64,000 bases of DNA from Xylaria sp. FL1777 (GCA_022578965.1 MU400531.1:372001-436000), one strand, 5' to 3'; positions 1 to 12,789 are shown, numbered from the stretch's first letter. The notes: generated from the sequence alone by a model not told the origin. A program made the numbers and translations.

Positions 1-1504
1 GGGTAAAAAACGTGCTCGGAATGAACATGGTGCCTGACTCGGTGGCAGACATGCCTAGCGCGGCCTGGAAGAACAACGCGATGAAGAATAGAACGCTCAT
101 GGGCGCGGCGAGGCCAAAGAAATTCGCCCCGTACGCCGCCAACAGAGGAGGGTGAAAGATGACGTGGCCCGGCGCGAAGGGGTCCGTCGCGACCTTGGCC
201 TCGACGAGCACGAAGATGGCGAAGAGGACGGGCGTCAGCGCCAGCGGCACGATGGTGATCTTCTTGTTCCAGCCCTCGTTGCTTCCGTTGTCGAGGCCGA
301 AGAGAAGGAGGAAGACGGCCGAGACGAGCGTGAAGGTGCCGGCGAAGTCGATGCGACGCAGCTTGGCGCTCCAGTGCGAATGGTCGGTCTGTGGTAGGTT
401 GAGCACGAAGTACACGCCTAGGAAAGCGAAAAGCGCAATCGGACATTGAATGATGAATGCCCTTTGAAAAATAATAATTAGTATACGGCATCGTGGGAAT
501 AGAATGTGTCGGGCTATACGTCTTGCACGAGAAACTACTCACCAGCGCCACCCGATATTATCAGCAAAGAGACCGCCGATGGGAGCTCCGGCCGACATTC
601 CGGCCGCAAACACAACGTTTAAATAGCCCTGCCAGATGCCGCGGTCACGCAGCGGGACCAGATCCGTTAAAAGGATAGTGACTAGTGTGTTCGCTACAGC
701 ATTCTATGTCAGTCGAAGCCATGTTAAGGGTAAACTATAACTATGTCGAGAGAACACGAGACCCCTAAGCCATGATCCTCTCCCGGACAAGGAGCCAGCA
801 CAGCAGTCATACATGAGAACAATCAGGCAAGAAAGGAAAGGAAAGGAAAGGAAAGGACAGGACCCCGCGAAATACTTACTGCCGCCCCCGCCGATTCCCT
901 GGACGCCCCGCGCAAGACACAGCTCGGTGATGTTCCGCGCAAGCCCGCAGCCCAGGCACCCGAGGCCGAACACGGCGTACGCGAACAGGAGGCAGGGCTT
1001 GCGGCCGAAGATGTCGCTCAGCTTGCCGTACAGCGGCTGGCAGGTCGTCAGCGTCAGGAAGTACGACGTCGCGATCCAGCTCGTGCTGCTGAGCGCCTGC
1101 AGCTCGCTGCCTATCTTGCCGTAGGTGGCGATGGTGAGCGTCTGGTCGAGCGAGACGAGGAAGACCTGCAATTTGCATCATTTTTATATCAGCCTCTATC
1201 TGTCTGTCTGCGTGTCTGTCTACATCATAAACAATCCCAATCGGTAAATGCCTCGGGGTTCCCTTACGCCAATCGCCAGAGCCGGGACCAGCGCCGCCTT
1301 CCTCGCTCCGAGCTTCGGCGTGTCGCCGGAACCCCCGTCGGCGACTGCCTCGGCTTGCTGGGAGCCGTTCTCTGCGTCGTGACCCGAGCCGGTGGATGTC
1401 CCGTGGGACGACGCCGCCTCGTCGGGAGATGCGGAGGCCCCGTGCCGTGGACCGAGCAGGGGAGCGGTCTCGGACCTGTCCTGTGTTGTCGTTGGCGACC
1501 CCAT
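1..1504 (-). CDS. MFS antiporter, DHA2 / vacuolar basic amino acid transporter type (5' part, runs off window)
   Basis: Likely proton-coupled antiporter of the major facilitator superfamily, close to fungal vacuolar basic amino acid transporters (Vba/Fnx1). My exon model on the minus strand is 1504-1268, 1165-880, 693-543 and 461-1; introns are 102, 186 and 81 nt, all GT...AG with matching phases (0, 1, 2). It gives 378 codons of an expected 550-600, so about 200 C-terminal residues lie outside. ATG 1504 is chosen as the first in-frame ATG with a purine at -3 and G at +4; the frame further up uses only non-ATG starts. Visible motifs: ETAPLLG at residues 12-18 (acidic dileucine), SLDQTLTIATYG at 84-95 in TM1, motif A GKLSDIFGRK at 126-135, GIGGGG at 169-174, PLRDRG at 188-193, and antiporter motif C around AGAPIGG at 209-215. 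A hydrophilic, Ser/Gly-rich N terminus precedes TM1. Family assignment is firm; substrate and vacuolar location are inferred. Confidence 0.9.
831..857 (+). repeat. (GAAAG)n microsatellite inside intron 2 of the transporter
   Basis: About five copies of GAAAG. In the sense of the transporter mRNA this is a CTTTC-rich pyrimidine tract within the 186-nt second intron (879-694). Intron 1 has a comparable CTGT-rich stretch at 1196-1222. Confidence 0.85.
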
Positions 1505-1640
1505 CTCCGGCAGGTTGAACTCGAGCAAGAAAGCAGCAGGAACGGTCCTTTGAAAGGGGGGGAATTTGAGTATGAGGTGAGGCGAGACTAACTGTGGTCG
1601 GCACGCTCCATCTACTACTATTTATTATCCCCCTGAGACG
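1505..1640 (-). promoter_or_regulatory. Probable 5' leader and core promoter of the MFS gene
   Basis: Read on the minus strand toward the gene, an AT-rich TATA-like stretch (ATAATAAATA, about 1618-1630) follows an AGGGG motif of the stress-response-element type (about 1630-1635). The stretch then runs about 115 nt to the ATG. Motif matches only; the transcription start cannot be placed from sequence. Confidence 0.25.
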
Positions 1641-1888
1641 AGGTGTTCATCACCCGGTCAATCATTGAGTCATTCATCACCGGGCCAATTGTCATGGCGC
1701 ACCAACCTTGCATGTCTTCACACACTCTCTCGGGGTTGCGATCCACCTCCCGTGCAGCTAGCCGACCCCGGAATTGGCAGAGACTCGTAACGAGATTGGT
1801 GAGAGAGGTGCGATTGGCTGGACGGACGTAGTCGGATATTCACAGAGCAACCATCGCGAACAACCGATGGTGGATATTCCGATATCTT

Positions 1889-1901
1889 CGCGCGCGCGCG
1901 C
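1889..1901. repeat. (CG)n dinucleotide run
   Basis: Thirteen bases of alternating C and G. An alternating CG run is unusual this close to a region where C has been stripped, and it shows that the mutational process has not touched this part. Confidence 0.8.
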
Positions 1902-2555
1902 TCTAACTAATACCTAACAACTGTGCTAATGTATATGGTAGACAATAGAGGCAAATGGCGCAAAGAACTTATTAATGAGAAGCGTTCCCCTGTACGCTGA
2001 CGATATCACCACCATCTCTTTGACAAGGCACGAAAATCCGGCAGTTTGCCCACTGGCTTGCTAATTGAAAGATCCGCTTGAAATCACTTGACGTTGTGGG
2101 TTGGCGATCAAGACGAGAGAGATATGCTTCACTAGATGAAGTTGTTGGTTCTATTGTACACTAATAATGAAGCTTTACATAGTTAACACAATGGCCGGCC
2201 TATACTAATACAATTAACACAAATAGTTGCACTTAGCTACGGAGTAGTACTTATCGTTGGTCCATGAGCGCAGTAACAAAGTGGGATTGATTCACCGTTC
2301 CCTTCTCACCCCCTTTTTTTACAACTTGAGAGGCCAATACTGAGACTATCGGGAGTCGTTTGGGATAGCGACACAAAACTTTATGAGCTCATGAAACTGC
2401 CTGCGTATCCTTGAGTTTGCTCCTAGGGCCGAGACATCGGATACAACCGTGTACGCATGTATACTATGCGTAACCATAATTTCCGTTCTCCCTTTTTAAG
2501 AGCCCATTGATTCCTGGTAGTATAAGTAAGCAAGCGTCTTGGCTGTTGGCCAGCA

Positions 2556-2579
2556 TCGTATCGCCGTATCGCCGTATCA
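2556..2579 (+). repeat. Short tandem repeat, unit CGTATCGC
   Basis: Nearly three copies of an 8-base unit (CGTATCGC CGTATCGC CGTATCAT) in the upstream intergenic region. Confidence 0.7.
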
Positions 2580-2621
2580 TCACACCCTTGGCTGTTGCTG
2601 CCACCTCCCATGACGGCAGTG

Positions 2622-2643
2622 GGTAGGTAGGTAGGTAGGTAGG
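2622..2643 (+). repeat. (GGTA)n microsatellite
   Basis: About five and a half copies of GGTA/GTAG. On the minus strand it would encode a YLPTYLPT-like string, which explains the spurious open frame crossing it. Confidence 0.85.
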
Positions 2644-3570
2644 GTATACTTATCTTGCATTGCAGCCTGACTACCACCATGTACGTAGTTCTGAAAAAGT
2701 AGATAGTTTGGGAGATAACTCGCCAGGCTCTACCTGCATCATGTAGGTGTGTGCTACCAATCAAACTAAACCCCTCCAACTGTAACCCCGGTTCGCGGGA
2801 ATGAGGATGCTCACTACGCATACATATATAACCAACTTTCATAGCACATTACCGGTACCTAGTTTTACGCAGTACTATGCCGAACCAGGACAGAGAGGGG
2901 CTTTCATGTATACACAATACACTATCTATCTAGACTACTTTACATACTGCATATACTTACATACAGAGCTATGAAGCCAAGTTGAGACCTACAACAACCG
3001 GTGATATGGACAGTTCCCAGATTCCGAGTCTCCCGATCTTTGGCGACTACTGGATAGCGGATTACCCGGCATCACCCTGGTCGCTGTCTTTTGATAGGTT
3101 CCCGAAAGTTTCGAAACAGGCGATATGCTTCTCCTCTCATTTGCCCCGGATCAGGGTCAGCTACTGTAAGTACTGCGTAGGTATATAATTTAGAATACTT
3201 ATCGGTTCGGAGTACACCTCCTGCAGGTGAGTGAGTTCACCACATCGACAGCCGTACTTATGTGATTTACACTGGTATATCATCCTCCCGGAGAGTTATT
3301 ACTGGGATACACTAATCGTACGCAGTTCGTTTAAAATAGTATATATACTCTTAATACAATGTACACTACGTGGGGTTAATAATCTTTTTCTATCATCATT
3401 TAGAAAATGGTGAATAACAAAAGAGTTGGATCATTAGTCTACAATCCAGTTTTTAACAAGCAGGTTTACGTATCTCGTAATAGAGAGAATACATACATGT
3501 ACATGTATATACATTATACCAATTAGTGTCTGTACCCTAGTATGTGCTGCAAATGGTCCCCCCAATCATA

Positions 3571-3677
3571 CATAGAATCTGCCAGGCCTAAAAATGCTAT
3601 GAATTTAAAAACGGAAAACAGGAAATCTCTGTACATAGAATCTGCAAGGCCCGGATAGGCCTAAAAATGCTGTGAAT
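3571..3677 (+). repeat. Imperfect direct repeat at the edge of the AT-rich block
   Basis: CATAGAATCTGCCAGGCC followed by TAAAAATGCTATGAATTT (about 3571-3606) recurs about 65 bp later as CATAGAATCTGCAAGGCC with an 8-bp insertion before TAAAAATGCTGTGAATTT (3635-3677). It lies just before the composition changes sharply and could be the end of a degraded element. Confidence 0.65.
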
Positions 3678-4183
3678 TTGTAGCAAACAAGAAATAAACA
3701 GATATTATAGGTCGCCAGAATATCAAATATAAGCACTAGTTATATGAAATACTACATGTAAAAAAATAAAAATATTTGTTGAATAAGCTTTGTACGATTG
3801 TACGTTTAATATATATGTGCTAAAATAAAGTACAATAATTTTTATATTATAAGTTGTTTAGCTAAAGGTTTTCTGCATTACGAAGTAATAAAAAAGAAAA
3901 CTTTATATTAATGTTGTAATAAATGGAACAAAATGGAACAATAGAATAAAAGATCAAAAACAAAAGAAAAAAGAAAACGTAGTAGCTTAATACAGTTAGT
4001 TTTTCCAAAAAAGGTTAATTATATACTTTATAATTTTAAGCGTTTTAGTTAGCTATAAATAAGCGTACAAAATTAAATTTCTAAAATAATTTAAAAAATT
4101 AAATTTTTAAAACAATTTAAAACACAAAAAAAACACATAAATAATTTAGAGGTTTAAGAAGTAAAAATATAACGCGTAATAAA

Positions 4184-4461
4184 AAAAAGCAGCATTAGTT
4201 TTAAACAAAGCATAGATTTTAAAAACTAGCATAATTAGAATTTTTAATGCAGCTTTTATTTACTGCAGCTTTTATTTATTTACTGCAGCTTTTATTTACT
4301 GCAGCTTTTATTTATTATAGCTTTTATTTACTGCAGCTTTTATTTACTGCAGCTTTTATTTATTGCAGCTTTTATGTTTTTAAAGCAAAAAAAGCAGCAT
4401 TAGTTTTAAATAAAACATAAGTTTTAATAACTAGCATAACTAAAATTTTTACTGCAGCTTT
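4184..4461 (+). repeat. 16-bp minisatellite flanked by a 75-bp direct repeat
   Basis: About eight units of TGCAGCTTTTATTTAC and variants fill 4247-4374. They sit between two copies of a segment starting AAAGCAGCATTAGTTTTAAA (about 4184-4257 and 4386-4461), each of which ends in a unit of the array. The array has probably grown within a larger duplication. Confidence 0.8.
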
Positions 4462-5309
4462 TAATCTTTTTTTATATAAATAAAATTTTGCTTTAGCAAC
4501 TGCTAAAAACTATATTATTTTTTAGCTGCACTAAGGTTTTTTAGCTATTTTAAACTTTTAAACAATAAACAATATTTTTATTTTAACTTATAAAAACAAA
4601 TCTTATTTTTAAATAAGTTGCTTTAACTAAATTATAATGCTTTATAATAAAACTTTGCTTAAATTTTATTTATTTTTTAGCACTAAGCAAGTTTATATTT
4701 TTTATTTAAAAAGTATTTTTTTTAATAATAGCTTTTAATAAAGTTAATCTTTAGATTTAAGTTGTATTAAAAACAAAAAAAAATAACTTGTTTAAATAAA
4801 ATAATATAGTTATTGCATTACTATTTTTAACTTTAATTTAATTTGCTTTTTATTATAAAGGATTTATTTTTTTAGCTTTAAAAAAAAGTAAAAAGCATAC
4901 TATTGCTACCTTTTTTAATTTGCTAAAAGCTTAAAAAAAAAACAAAAACTATATTAAGTTTAATTTAAACTATTTTTTAATATATTTTAATATATATTAA
5001 CAATAATAATTTTTTTAATAAGCTTTAATTTTTTTAGTATTTTTTATTTAAAACTATTAAATGTATATATTTTAACAGCGTTTTTTAACATAAAAATAAA
5101 AAGTTTTATTTTTGCAAAATCTTGTTTTTTAAACTATTAATAAATAATTATAGCAAATCTAACAATTTTATAAATAATTAAATTTAAATTATATTTAAGC
5201 TTAATATAAATATTAATAAAAAAGTTTATTATTAATTAAAGTTATTTATGCTTAAATATTAAAAATTCTATTAATTATTTTTATAAGTTATAAATTTTAC
5301 TAAACATAT

Positions 5310-5438
5310 TATTAATTATTTTTTTTATTAATTATTTTATTAATTATTTTATTAATTATTTTATTAATTATTTTATTAATTATTTTATTTTATTAATTAT
5401 TTTATTATTAATTATTTTATTAATTATTTTATTAATTA
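5310..5438. repeat. 12-bp tandem repeat (ATTAATTATTTT)n
   Basis: About ten near-perfect units with occasional slippage variants. Pure A/T. Confidence 0.85.
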
Positions 5439-7254
5439 TTGTAAATATTGCTGTAATTATAGCTAATATGCTGTTTTTAACGATTTTAAATCTTGATTTA
5501 GCATGTAAATAATGTTTATGCATTAATTTTTAATAGCGTTTGCAAAATAGCACTTTGCTAACTATATTACAAACTTTTAAAAAGCTTTTATTGCAAACAT
5601 TAATTATATTTTTAAATAAGCAAATAGTTTTAACTAGAAAATCTTATTTTAGCATTATATTTAGCAAAAAGTAAAAACTTTTAATTATTATTAATAAAAC
5701 TTAGCTTTAAACATTTTTTTAGCTTTTAAAAAAAGCATTATATTAAAAACTATTATTATATTTTACGTTTATAAATTATTTTTTTTTATATAGCTTTTAA
5801 AAAGCTTTTAAAGCTAGCTTTAAAAATAATACTGCTATAAAAAAGCATTTAAAGCTACTTTTTTGCTTATAAGCTTACAAAAAAAACAAAAATAATACTT
5901 TTGCTTTTTTTATATTTTTTAGCTTTTTTATAATTACTTTTATTTATTATTACTATAATAACTTAAAAAATAAAAAAATTTAAACAGTTGCTTTAATAAA
6001 ACGCTATAAAATTATTAATATATTTTTGTTTAATAGCTATTTTAAAAACTTATTATATTAGTTTTTTATAGTTTATTTTTATACTAAGCTAAAATAAAAC
6101 ATATAACTAATAATACTTTTTGCTTACAATTTTTTTAATGTTATTTTTAAGGTTTTTTTATAGTTTGTTTATATATATATTTTTATGCTATTTTTTTATT
6201 ACTATTGCTATAATTTTTTTTATATGCTACTTTTTAGCTTTTAGTTCTTTATTTTTTTTTTATTTTTGCTTTTTTTGCTTATATTTATAAGCTTTGTTTT
6301 ATAGCATTTAATTGCTTTTTGTTTTCTTTTTTTTATGTTTTTAGTTCTTAGTATTTTTATAATACTTATGCTAATAAAAAAAAAAAAAAACAAACTGTTT
6401 AAAGCTTTTGTTGCTTTATTAAGCTTATGCTTAACTTAACATATTAAATATACTACTGCTAAATTATTGCTTTTTTTTTATAACATAAATAAGCTTTAAA
6501 ACTATGTTATAAAGCTAATAATAGCTATAAACTTTAAATATTTTGTTTATTAAAAAAAAGAATATATAACGCTAATAATTAAATAAAAAATAATAAATAA
6601 TATAAATAAGCTTATAATTAAGCTTATAGCTTGCTTAATAAAAATTTCTTTTAAAAGTAGCGCTATAATATAAAGCTATATTAATACTTAATAATATTTT
6701 TATTAAGCATACTAACAATTTATTTTGCATTAAACTTTTATATTTTTTTTTGTTTTTTTTATTATAATTACTATGCTTAATACTGCTTTATTTACTGCTT
6801 ATATTTTTATAGTTATTACTTTTCTTTTGCTTTTAATTAAAATAAAATTAAATTATACTTATTACTACAATAAAAAAAATAATAATGCTTATTTTTAAGT
6901 AAAATGCTTATGTTAGCTAAAAAGCTAGCTATAGTAATAATAACTTTAATAAATATTTTTTTAGTTATAGTTACTTTTTTTTTTTAAACAATGCTTGTTT
7001 TTTGCTATTTATTTATTTTAGAAATACTTGTTTTAAAAAAGGCTAAATTTAGTACTAATATATTTTTTTTTTAAATAACAAAATGCTATAGCGTAAAGTA
7101 AAGCTAGTTAAAAGAACTAAATCCTAGCTTTTTTTATACTTGCTTATACTAAAAATATTAACAAAAACCTTTTTAGTACTAATTTATATATTTTTTTATT
7201 TATTTTCCTTTTATATATATTTTTTATATATATTTTTATATATAAATATGCATT

Positions 7255-7284
7255 TTTATATATATATATATATATATATAAGAA

Positions 7285-7326
<42 letters not shown>

Positions 7327-7331
7327 TATAT
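7255..7331. repeat. (TA)n tract broken by GCATAT
   Basis: Two long TA runs separated by AAGAATGCATA. The run creates a fortuitous I/Y-rich open frame on the plus strand that should not be called a gene. Confidence 0.9.
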
Positions 7332-9747
7332 GTAAATATTTATTTATTTAATAAAGTTTTATTTTTTTGCTTTATTTACTTTTTTTTATTAGATTTTATA
7401 TTATATTATTTACTATATACTATTTAATACTATATTTCTTAATTTTTTGCAACAACGTTTTAGTAATATTTACTGCTTTTATTTAACTATTTTTTTTAAT
7501 ATTTTTGCTATTTTTTTATTTACTAGTGCAGTAAAATATGCAGCTATAAAATAAGCTAAATAAATACGTAACTTTAGTATACCTTTTTGCTGCTAATTTT
7601 ATATTACAAAACTATTTTTTTTTTTTAAGCAAGTATGCTATACTTTAAATTTTTTTCTTTTTATTAAACTAGTTTTTTTTGCTAAATATTTTGTTTTATT
7701 ACGCTAAAACACTTATTTTATGCTAGTTAAACTTATTAGCAAATATTAAAATAAAAATATGCTATTATATAATTTTAGTTGCTTTTATAGCTTTATTGCT
7801 AGTTTTGCTTTTTTTTTTATTTGTGTATATTTATATTTTTATATTTACGCACTTAAGCACTAAGTTTTCTTTTTTTTTTTTTTTACTTAAGCACATACTT
7901 ATATACCTTTTTTTTTTTAAGTATTTTTTAATATTATATTTTGCTGCTTATATATTTTTTTAAATAACTTTTTTGTATTACATAACTTATAAAAATAACA
8001 TTTTCTAATTTTTGCTAAGAAATATTACTAGCGTTTATGTATAATAAATGTCTTTAAGCCTACATATTTAAAGCAAAAGCGCTTTTGTTTATTAGCAACT
8101 AAAATAATAACTATATTTAAAAAGCTATAGTGCTTATAGTATGCTAGTAAAGCTAGCTAAGCTAAAAGTAAAAATATAAGCTTACATTTTTAATATACTT
8201 AAGTATTAAAAACTAACTGCTGTTTTTTATAGCTTTAAGATTTAAGCAAGCTTTTTTAGCTTAGTTTTTATATTTTAAAAATATAACCTTTTTATTAGTT
8301 ATATTTTGCAATATAATATTAATAATATACTTAATATAGCTTATATATATAAAGCTACTTAAACTATTATATATTGTTTAGTTTTTAAAGTTTAATAGCG
8401 TAGTATTAATACTTTATAACTTTTTGCTAAATTTTTTACAGCTTATATAAACTAAAAACAAAAACTAAAGCTAATTTTTATAAAAAACGCGCTTTATGCT
8501 TGCTTTAGCTTTACTTAGTTTATTACTAATTAATATTTTTAAAACTTTATAGCTTAAATAAGTAAAAACTTTAGCAATACATTATTAATAGTACTTTTTT
8601 ATATAGCTATTATTTTTTTTGCTTGCTGCATTAATAATTTATTGCTTTTTTTAAATATTTATTAGCTAAGTTATTTTAAATTTACTAGTATTTAATTTTT
8701 TATATATTATAACTTTTAAAATATTATTATATATTTTAATTAAGCAACTTAAATGCTTTATTATTTGCTTAATAAGCTTACTTTGTTTTACAATTGCTAT
8801 TTAGTTATTTTTTAATACTTAGTTACTATTATATATTTAACTGCTGTTATATTTTTAGCTAGCTAAATTTGTTTTATTTTTTATAATTAATAGCTAAATA
8901 AAGTAATTTTTTTTTATATATTATATGCTATTAAAAAACATAGCTAATTAGGCTTTTTTTGTTAAGCTAAAACAACTAAAGCTATTAATTATGTTTTGTT
9001 TTATTAGTTTAGTTTACTATTTACCTTAGTTCTTGCGCAAAAAAATGCATAAAAAAAGTAAAAAAAAGCAATAAAGTTAAACAAGCTTTTAAACTATATT
9101 TGTTTTTATTTACAAATTTATAAAACTTAGGAGTTTTTAAAGCGCATATATTAATAGCACTAAGTAGCAAAAAAAATAAGCTAATTTTTTATACTGCGTT
9201 ATGTTTATTTTGTTTTTTGTTAAAATAAAAAACTATAAAATTAGCTTTTTTTATAATGTAATGCTTACTTTTATTATTTATTTTTATTAAAAACTTATAC
9301 ATGCTAAAATGTTATATAACTAAAAAGTTAATTTAACGTTTTAAGTTTTATAAAGAACTATATTAGCTATTATATATTATAATTATTTGCTAAAGCAAAC
9401 ATATAACTATAAAGCTTTATTACTAAATAGCTTTTTTTATACTATTTTATAGTTAATAATACTATATATTTATTTTACTATTATTTTGTATTTTGTTTTT
9501 TTTTTAATAGCTTTAAGTTAAAACTTTTATAACTGTAGCTTTTTTAGAATTTAAAACAATTTTTATGTTACTAAAGTTAAAACTATAGCGTTATGCTTAT
9601 AATTTGCTATTTATTTTTTTTAATAGCAATTATATTTTTTATAAAAGCTTATTATATATTTAAAAACTTATAAAGTTTTTTTTTTTTAGTAAACTATATA
9701 CTTTTAAACGCTTATGCTTTTTTATTTGTTTTTGTTTTTTTTTTAAA

Positions 9748-9866
9748 GCTTTATGCATTTTATTAGTTTTTGCTTTGCTTTAAAACGCTTTATATACTTT
9801 ATTAGTTTTTGTTTTTTTTTTAAAAGCTTTATATACTTTATTTATGTTTTTGTTCTTTTTATAAAG
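9748..9866 (+). repeat. 39-bp tandem repeat, three copies
   Basis: Copies start at 9748, 9787 and 9826, each beginning GCTTTATRYAYTTTATT. The period of 39 is divisible by three, which keeps a low-complexity F/Y-rich frame open through 9753-9944. Confidence 0.8.
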
Positions 9867-10886
9867 CTTTTTTTTTTTTTCTTAAAAAAGGTTTTTTACT
9901 ATAACGTTATTTTTTTTATATGTTTTTATTATTGTTATCTTTAAGAAAAAAAAATTAGTAGCGCTACAATACTTTTTATAATTTGTTTAGTTGCTTTTTT
10001 ATTACGTTAGCTATTTTTAGGTTTTTTTTAGTTTATAGCAGCTTAATTGCAAGGCTTTTTTGTAGCTATTCTTTTTTTTTTTGCAGTAAGTTATAATGCA
10101 AAACTATATATTAAAAAGTTTCTTTTTTTTTTGCGCATTTGTAAAAAGGCGTAAAAAAGCTTAAAACCTTTTTTTTATGTAAAAATGCTTTTAAACTTAT
10201 TTTTTTAATATATATTTATATTATTATAGCTATTTTGTGCTTTAGTAGCTTATTATACTTTTTAAAGGCTTTATTTTTGCTAAGCTTTTGTTTAGCTATA
10301 GCTAAATAATTACTGCTTGTTTTAATTTAAATTTATATGTTTATTTATTTTTTTTTGAATATAATTTTAAGTTTTTTTTTTTTTAATTACTTTTTTAGCT
10401 AAAAGTCCAGTTTTAGCATTAGATCTTTTTTAGCTATGCTTTTTTTGTTGCTTATAAGTTTGCCCTTAAGTTAATTTCTAGCTTTTTAAGTTTTTATATT
10501 TTAAATAAAAGTTTTAATTTTTGCTATTGTTTATTAAATTAACTTTTTTATAGCTAAGCTTTTTATATAATGCTTATAAGTAGTAAAAAAATACTAGCTA
10601 GCTTGTTTTTATTAAAGCTTGCTTATTATATAAGCTAACAAGCAAGCTTTTTTGCTTTGTTTAGTTATTTATGCCTTTTTTACTCTGGCGTAAAAAGTAT
10701 TAATATTTTTGTTTTTGTTTTTAGTATAAAAGCTGCATAAGCTTTAGCTTTTTTTTTTTGCTTTTTTTTATTAGCTGCTATACATTTTTCCTTTTTTTTA
10801 TCTTTTTTTAAAGAATATTTATACTTTTAATTTTCTAAGGTTTATAGTAATATATAATTAAGTATTTTAATAGCTAAAACAGCAAT

Positions 10887-11190
10887 ATATATACTAAATA
10901 AGTTAAGCTAGCTTATAATATAAAAAAGCTTTAGTTTAAGTTTATTATTAATAAGTTTACTTAAAATAATATGCTTTTTAATAATAAACGCATTTATATT
11001 GTATTTAAAAGTTAAGTAAATAAGCATAAAAGCAAAGCTATTGCTTAGCTTATAGTTTTAAAGCTTTAAAAAAAGAGGTATTTTAACGCATAATTTTTAT
11101 AAAGCAGCATATATTATAATAACGTTTATATATAGCTAATTGTTTTTGCGCAATTTTAAAATAGCAGTAAATTATATAAATATAATAATA
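10887..11190 (+). repeat. Dispersed repeat, copy 1 of a direct pair
   Basis: Matches 12790-13165 over its whole length, with shared anchors TTAAGCTAGCTTATAA, GCTTAGCTTATAGTTTTAAA and TTTTAAAATAGCAG. Differences are mainly C/T and G/A. Nature of the parent element unknown. Confidence 0.75.
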
Positions 11191-11686
11191 GTTAATATAA
11201 TTAAACACTTAGTACTAAAACGTAAAGCTGCAAATATATTGCATTAGCTACTTTTGTTTTATTAAACTTCTTTAATAATAACAAAAATAATAGCTTAAAT
11301 AATAATGCTAAAACTTTTAGTAAGCGTTTTATTATAAAAAAAGCTAAAGTTATAGCTATAATGCTAACGCTTTAAAAAAATAATAAAAATATTACTACTT
11401 TTAGCTACACTTTTACAAAAATAGTTATTAATATTTTTACTATTATAGTAGCTTTTTAAGCTATAAACGCTTTTATTTTTAGTAATAATATAAGCATTTT
11501 AGTTATATTATTTTTTAGCAAAGTATTTAACTATAAAGCTTAAATAAGCATTGTTTATAACATATAATATTATTTTTAAGCTATTAAACTTACTATTAAT
11601 TTAACGTTTATAAAAAAAAAGTTTAAAACTAGCATAAATTTTTTTTTTAGCTTTATAAATAATTATAGCTTTAATAAAAAAAACTT

Positions 11687-12230
11687 ATAAACTTAATTAA
11701 ACTTTATGTTTTATTTGCTTTTTATATTTAGCGCAATCTTTTTTAAATAAATTATAAGCTTTTATTTATATAAATAACTTAAGGTTTAAATTGTTTAGTA
11801 AGTTTTATATGCTTAAAATAATCTATTTAATAGTAATAATAGGTTTTTAGCTATTATTTTTGTTTAAAAAAACCTATAAACTTAATTAAACTTTACGTTT
11901 TATTTGCTTTTTATATTTAGCGCAATTTTTTTTAAATAAATTATAAGCTTTTGTTTATATAAGTAACTTAAGGTTTAAATTATTTAGTAAATTTTGTATA
12001 CTTAAAGTAATTTGTTTAATAGTAATAGCAAGTTTTTAGCTATTGTTTTTATTTAAAATTAAATAGCTAAGCTTAAGGGTTTTTTATTAAAAGCATTTTA
12101 AAGTTTAAATTCTTTAGTAAGTTTTGCATGCTTAAAGTAATTTATTTGTTTAATAGTAATAATAGGTTTTTAGCTATTGTTTTTGTTTAAAATTAAGTAG
12201 TTAAGCTTAAAAGTTTTTTATTAAACAACT
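11687..12230 (+). repeat. 189-bp tandem repeat (two copies plus a diverged partial third)
   Basis: The string CTTAATTAAACTTTA at 11692 recurs at 11881, giving a period of 189. Both copies contain TTTATATTTAGCGCAAT and end in GGTTTTTAGCTATT-like sequence. A third stretch (12051-12230) shares only the part from TTTAAATT to the end, fused to a different front. Confidence 0.75.
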
Positions 12231-12243
12231 AAATAAAAAACAA

Positions 12244-12462
12244 ACAAAACAAGTTAACAAACATAACTATTAAACTAGTATTAAAAATAATAACAAAAGC
12301 AATTAGCAAAAAGAAAAAAAAAAAAAAAAAAAAAAAAGCAGGTAAAAAAAAAAGAGCTAGCAGAAAAAGCAAAAGTGCCTTTTTAGTAATTTTAAAAAAT
12401 AAAGACTTAAATAATAAAACGCTTAAAAAAAAAAAAAAAAGAAAGAAAAGCAAAAGCAGCTA
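12244..12462 (+). other. Lysine-rich low-complexity frame around a poly-A run
   Basis: A run of about 24 A (12312-12337) and a second A-rich run (12424-12440) keep a plus-strand frame open that reads almost all Lys, Asn and Ser. A basic tail of a transposon protein could decay to this, but slippage-prone poly-A could also make it. No homology recognised. Confidence 0.25.
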
Positions 12463-12789
12463 ACTTTATAAATTAAAATATCTTTAATAATTGCAAACTA
12501 TGCTTTATGCATTAAAGCACTTAGTAAACTTAAAAAAAAAAGCGCTACTATGCTTTAAAAACAAAACATTTTAAAAGAGGTTATTTTGTTAAAAACTAAG
12601 GTTGCAGCAAAATAAAAAAAGCTTAATTGTAAAAAAATAGTTTAATATTTATTATATAAAAATGAGTTTTCTTTTAATACTTCTTAAAAAAACTTAAGAA
12701 TTAATAATATTAAGCTTTTATTTATAACTATAACTTAGTAGCTATTTTTTTATAATTTAACTTTATTTTAGAAATAAACATTTTTAATA

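Larger units (their letters stand above)
1641..3740. other. Intergenic region of intermediate composition; no gene supported
   Basis: Composition falls gradually from gene-like at 1,641 to AT-rich by about 3,500-3,740. I found no frame with conserved motifs. The longest open stretch (minus 2423-2842) runs through a GGTA microsatellite and looks fortuitous. Simple repeats are listed separately. The segment holds the upstream regulatory DNA of the transporter and the edge of the mutated block. Confidence 0.6.
3741..10886. other. AT-rich stretch with minisatellites; no element recognised
   Basis: The plus strand is markedly T-rich from about 5 to 10.8 kb. If original coding skew survives, any former genes would read on the minus strand. 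Spot translations gave no domain I know. The four tandem repeats it contains are annotated separately. Confidence 0.5.

Noticed and set aside
152..449. Two plus-strand open frames at the left end
   Set aside because: They are antisense shadows of exon 4 of the transporter. The GC-rich codon positions of the gene keep the opposite strand open.
2423..2842. 139-codon open frame on the minus strand upstream of the transporter
   Set aside because: It crosses the GGTA microsatellite (giving YLPTYLPT), has no domain, and has irregular amino acid use. No splice-linked partner exons seen.
7140..7427. 95-codon plus-strand frame
   Set aside because: Produced by the TA tract; reads I/Y repeats.
9753..9944. 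63-codon plus-strand frame
   Set aside because: Produced by a 39-bp tandem repeat of T-rich sequence; F/Y-only composition.
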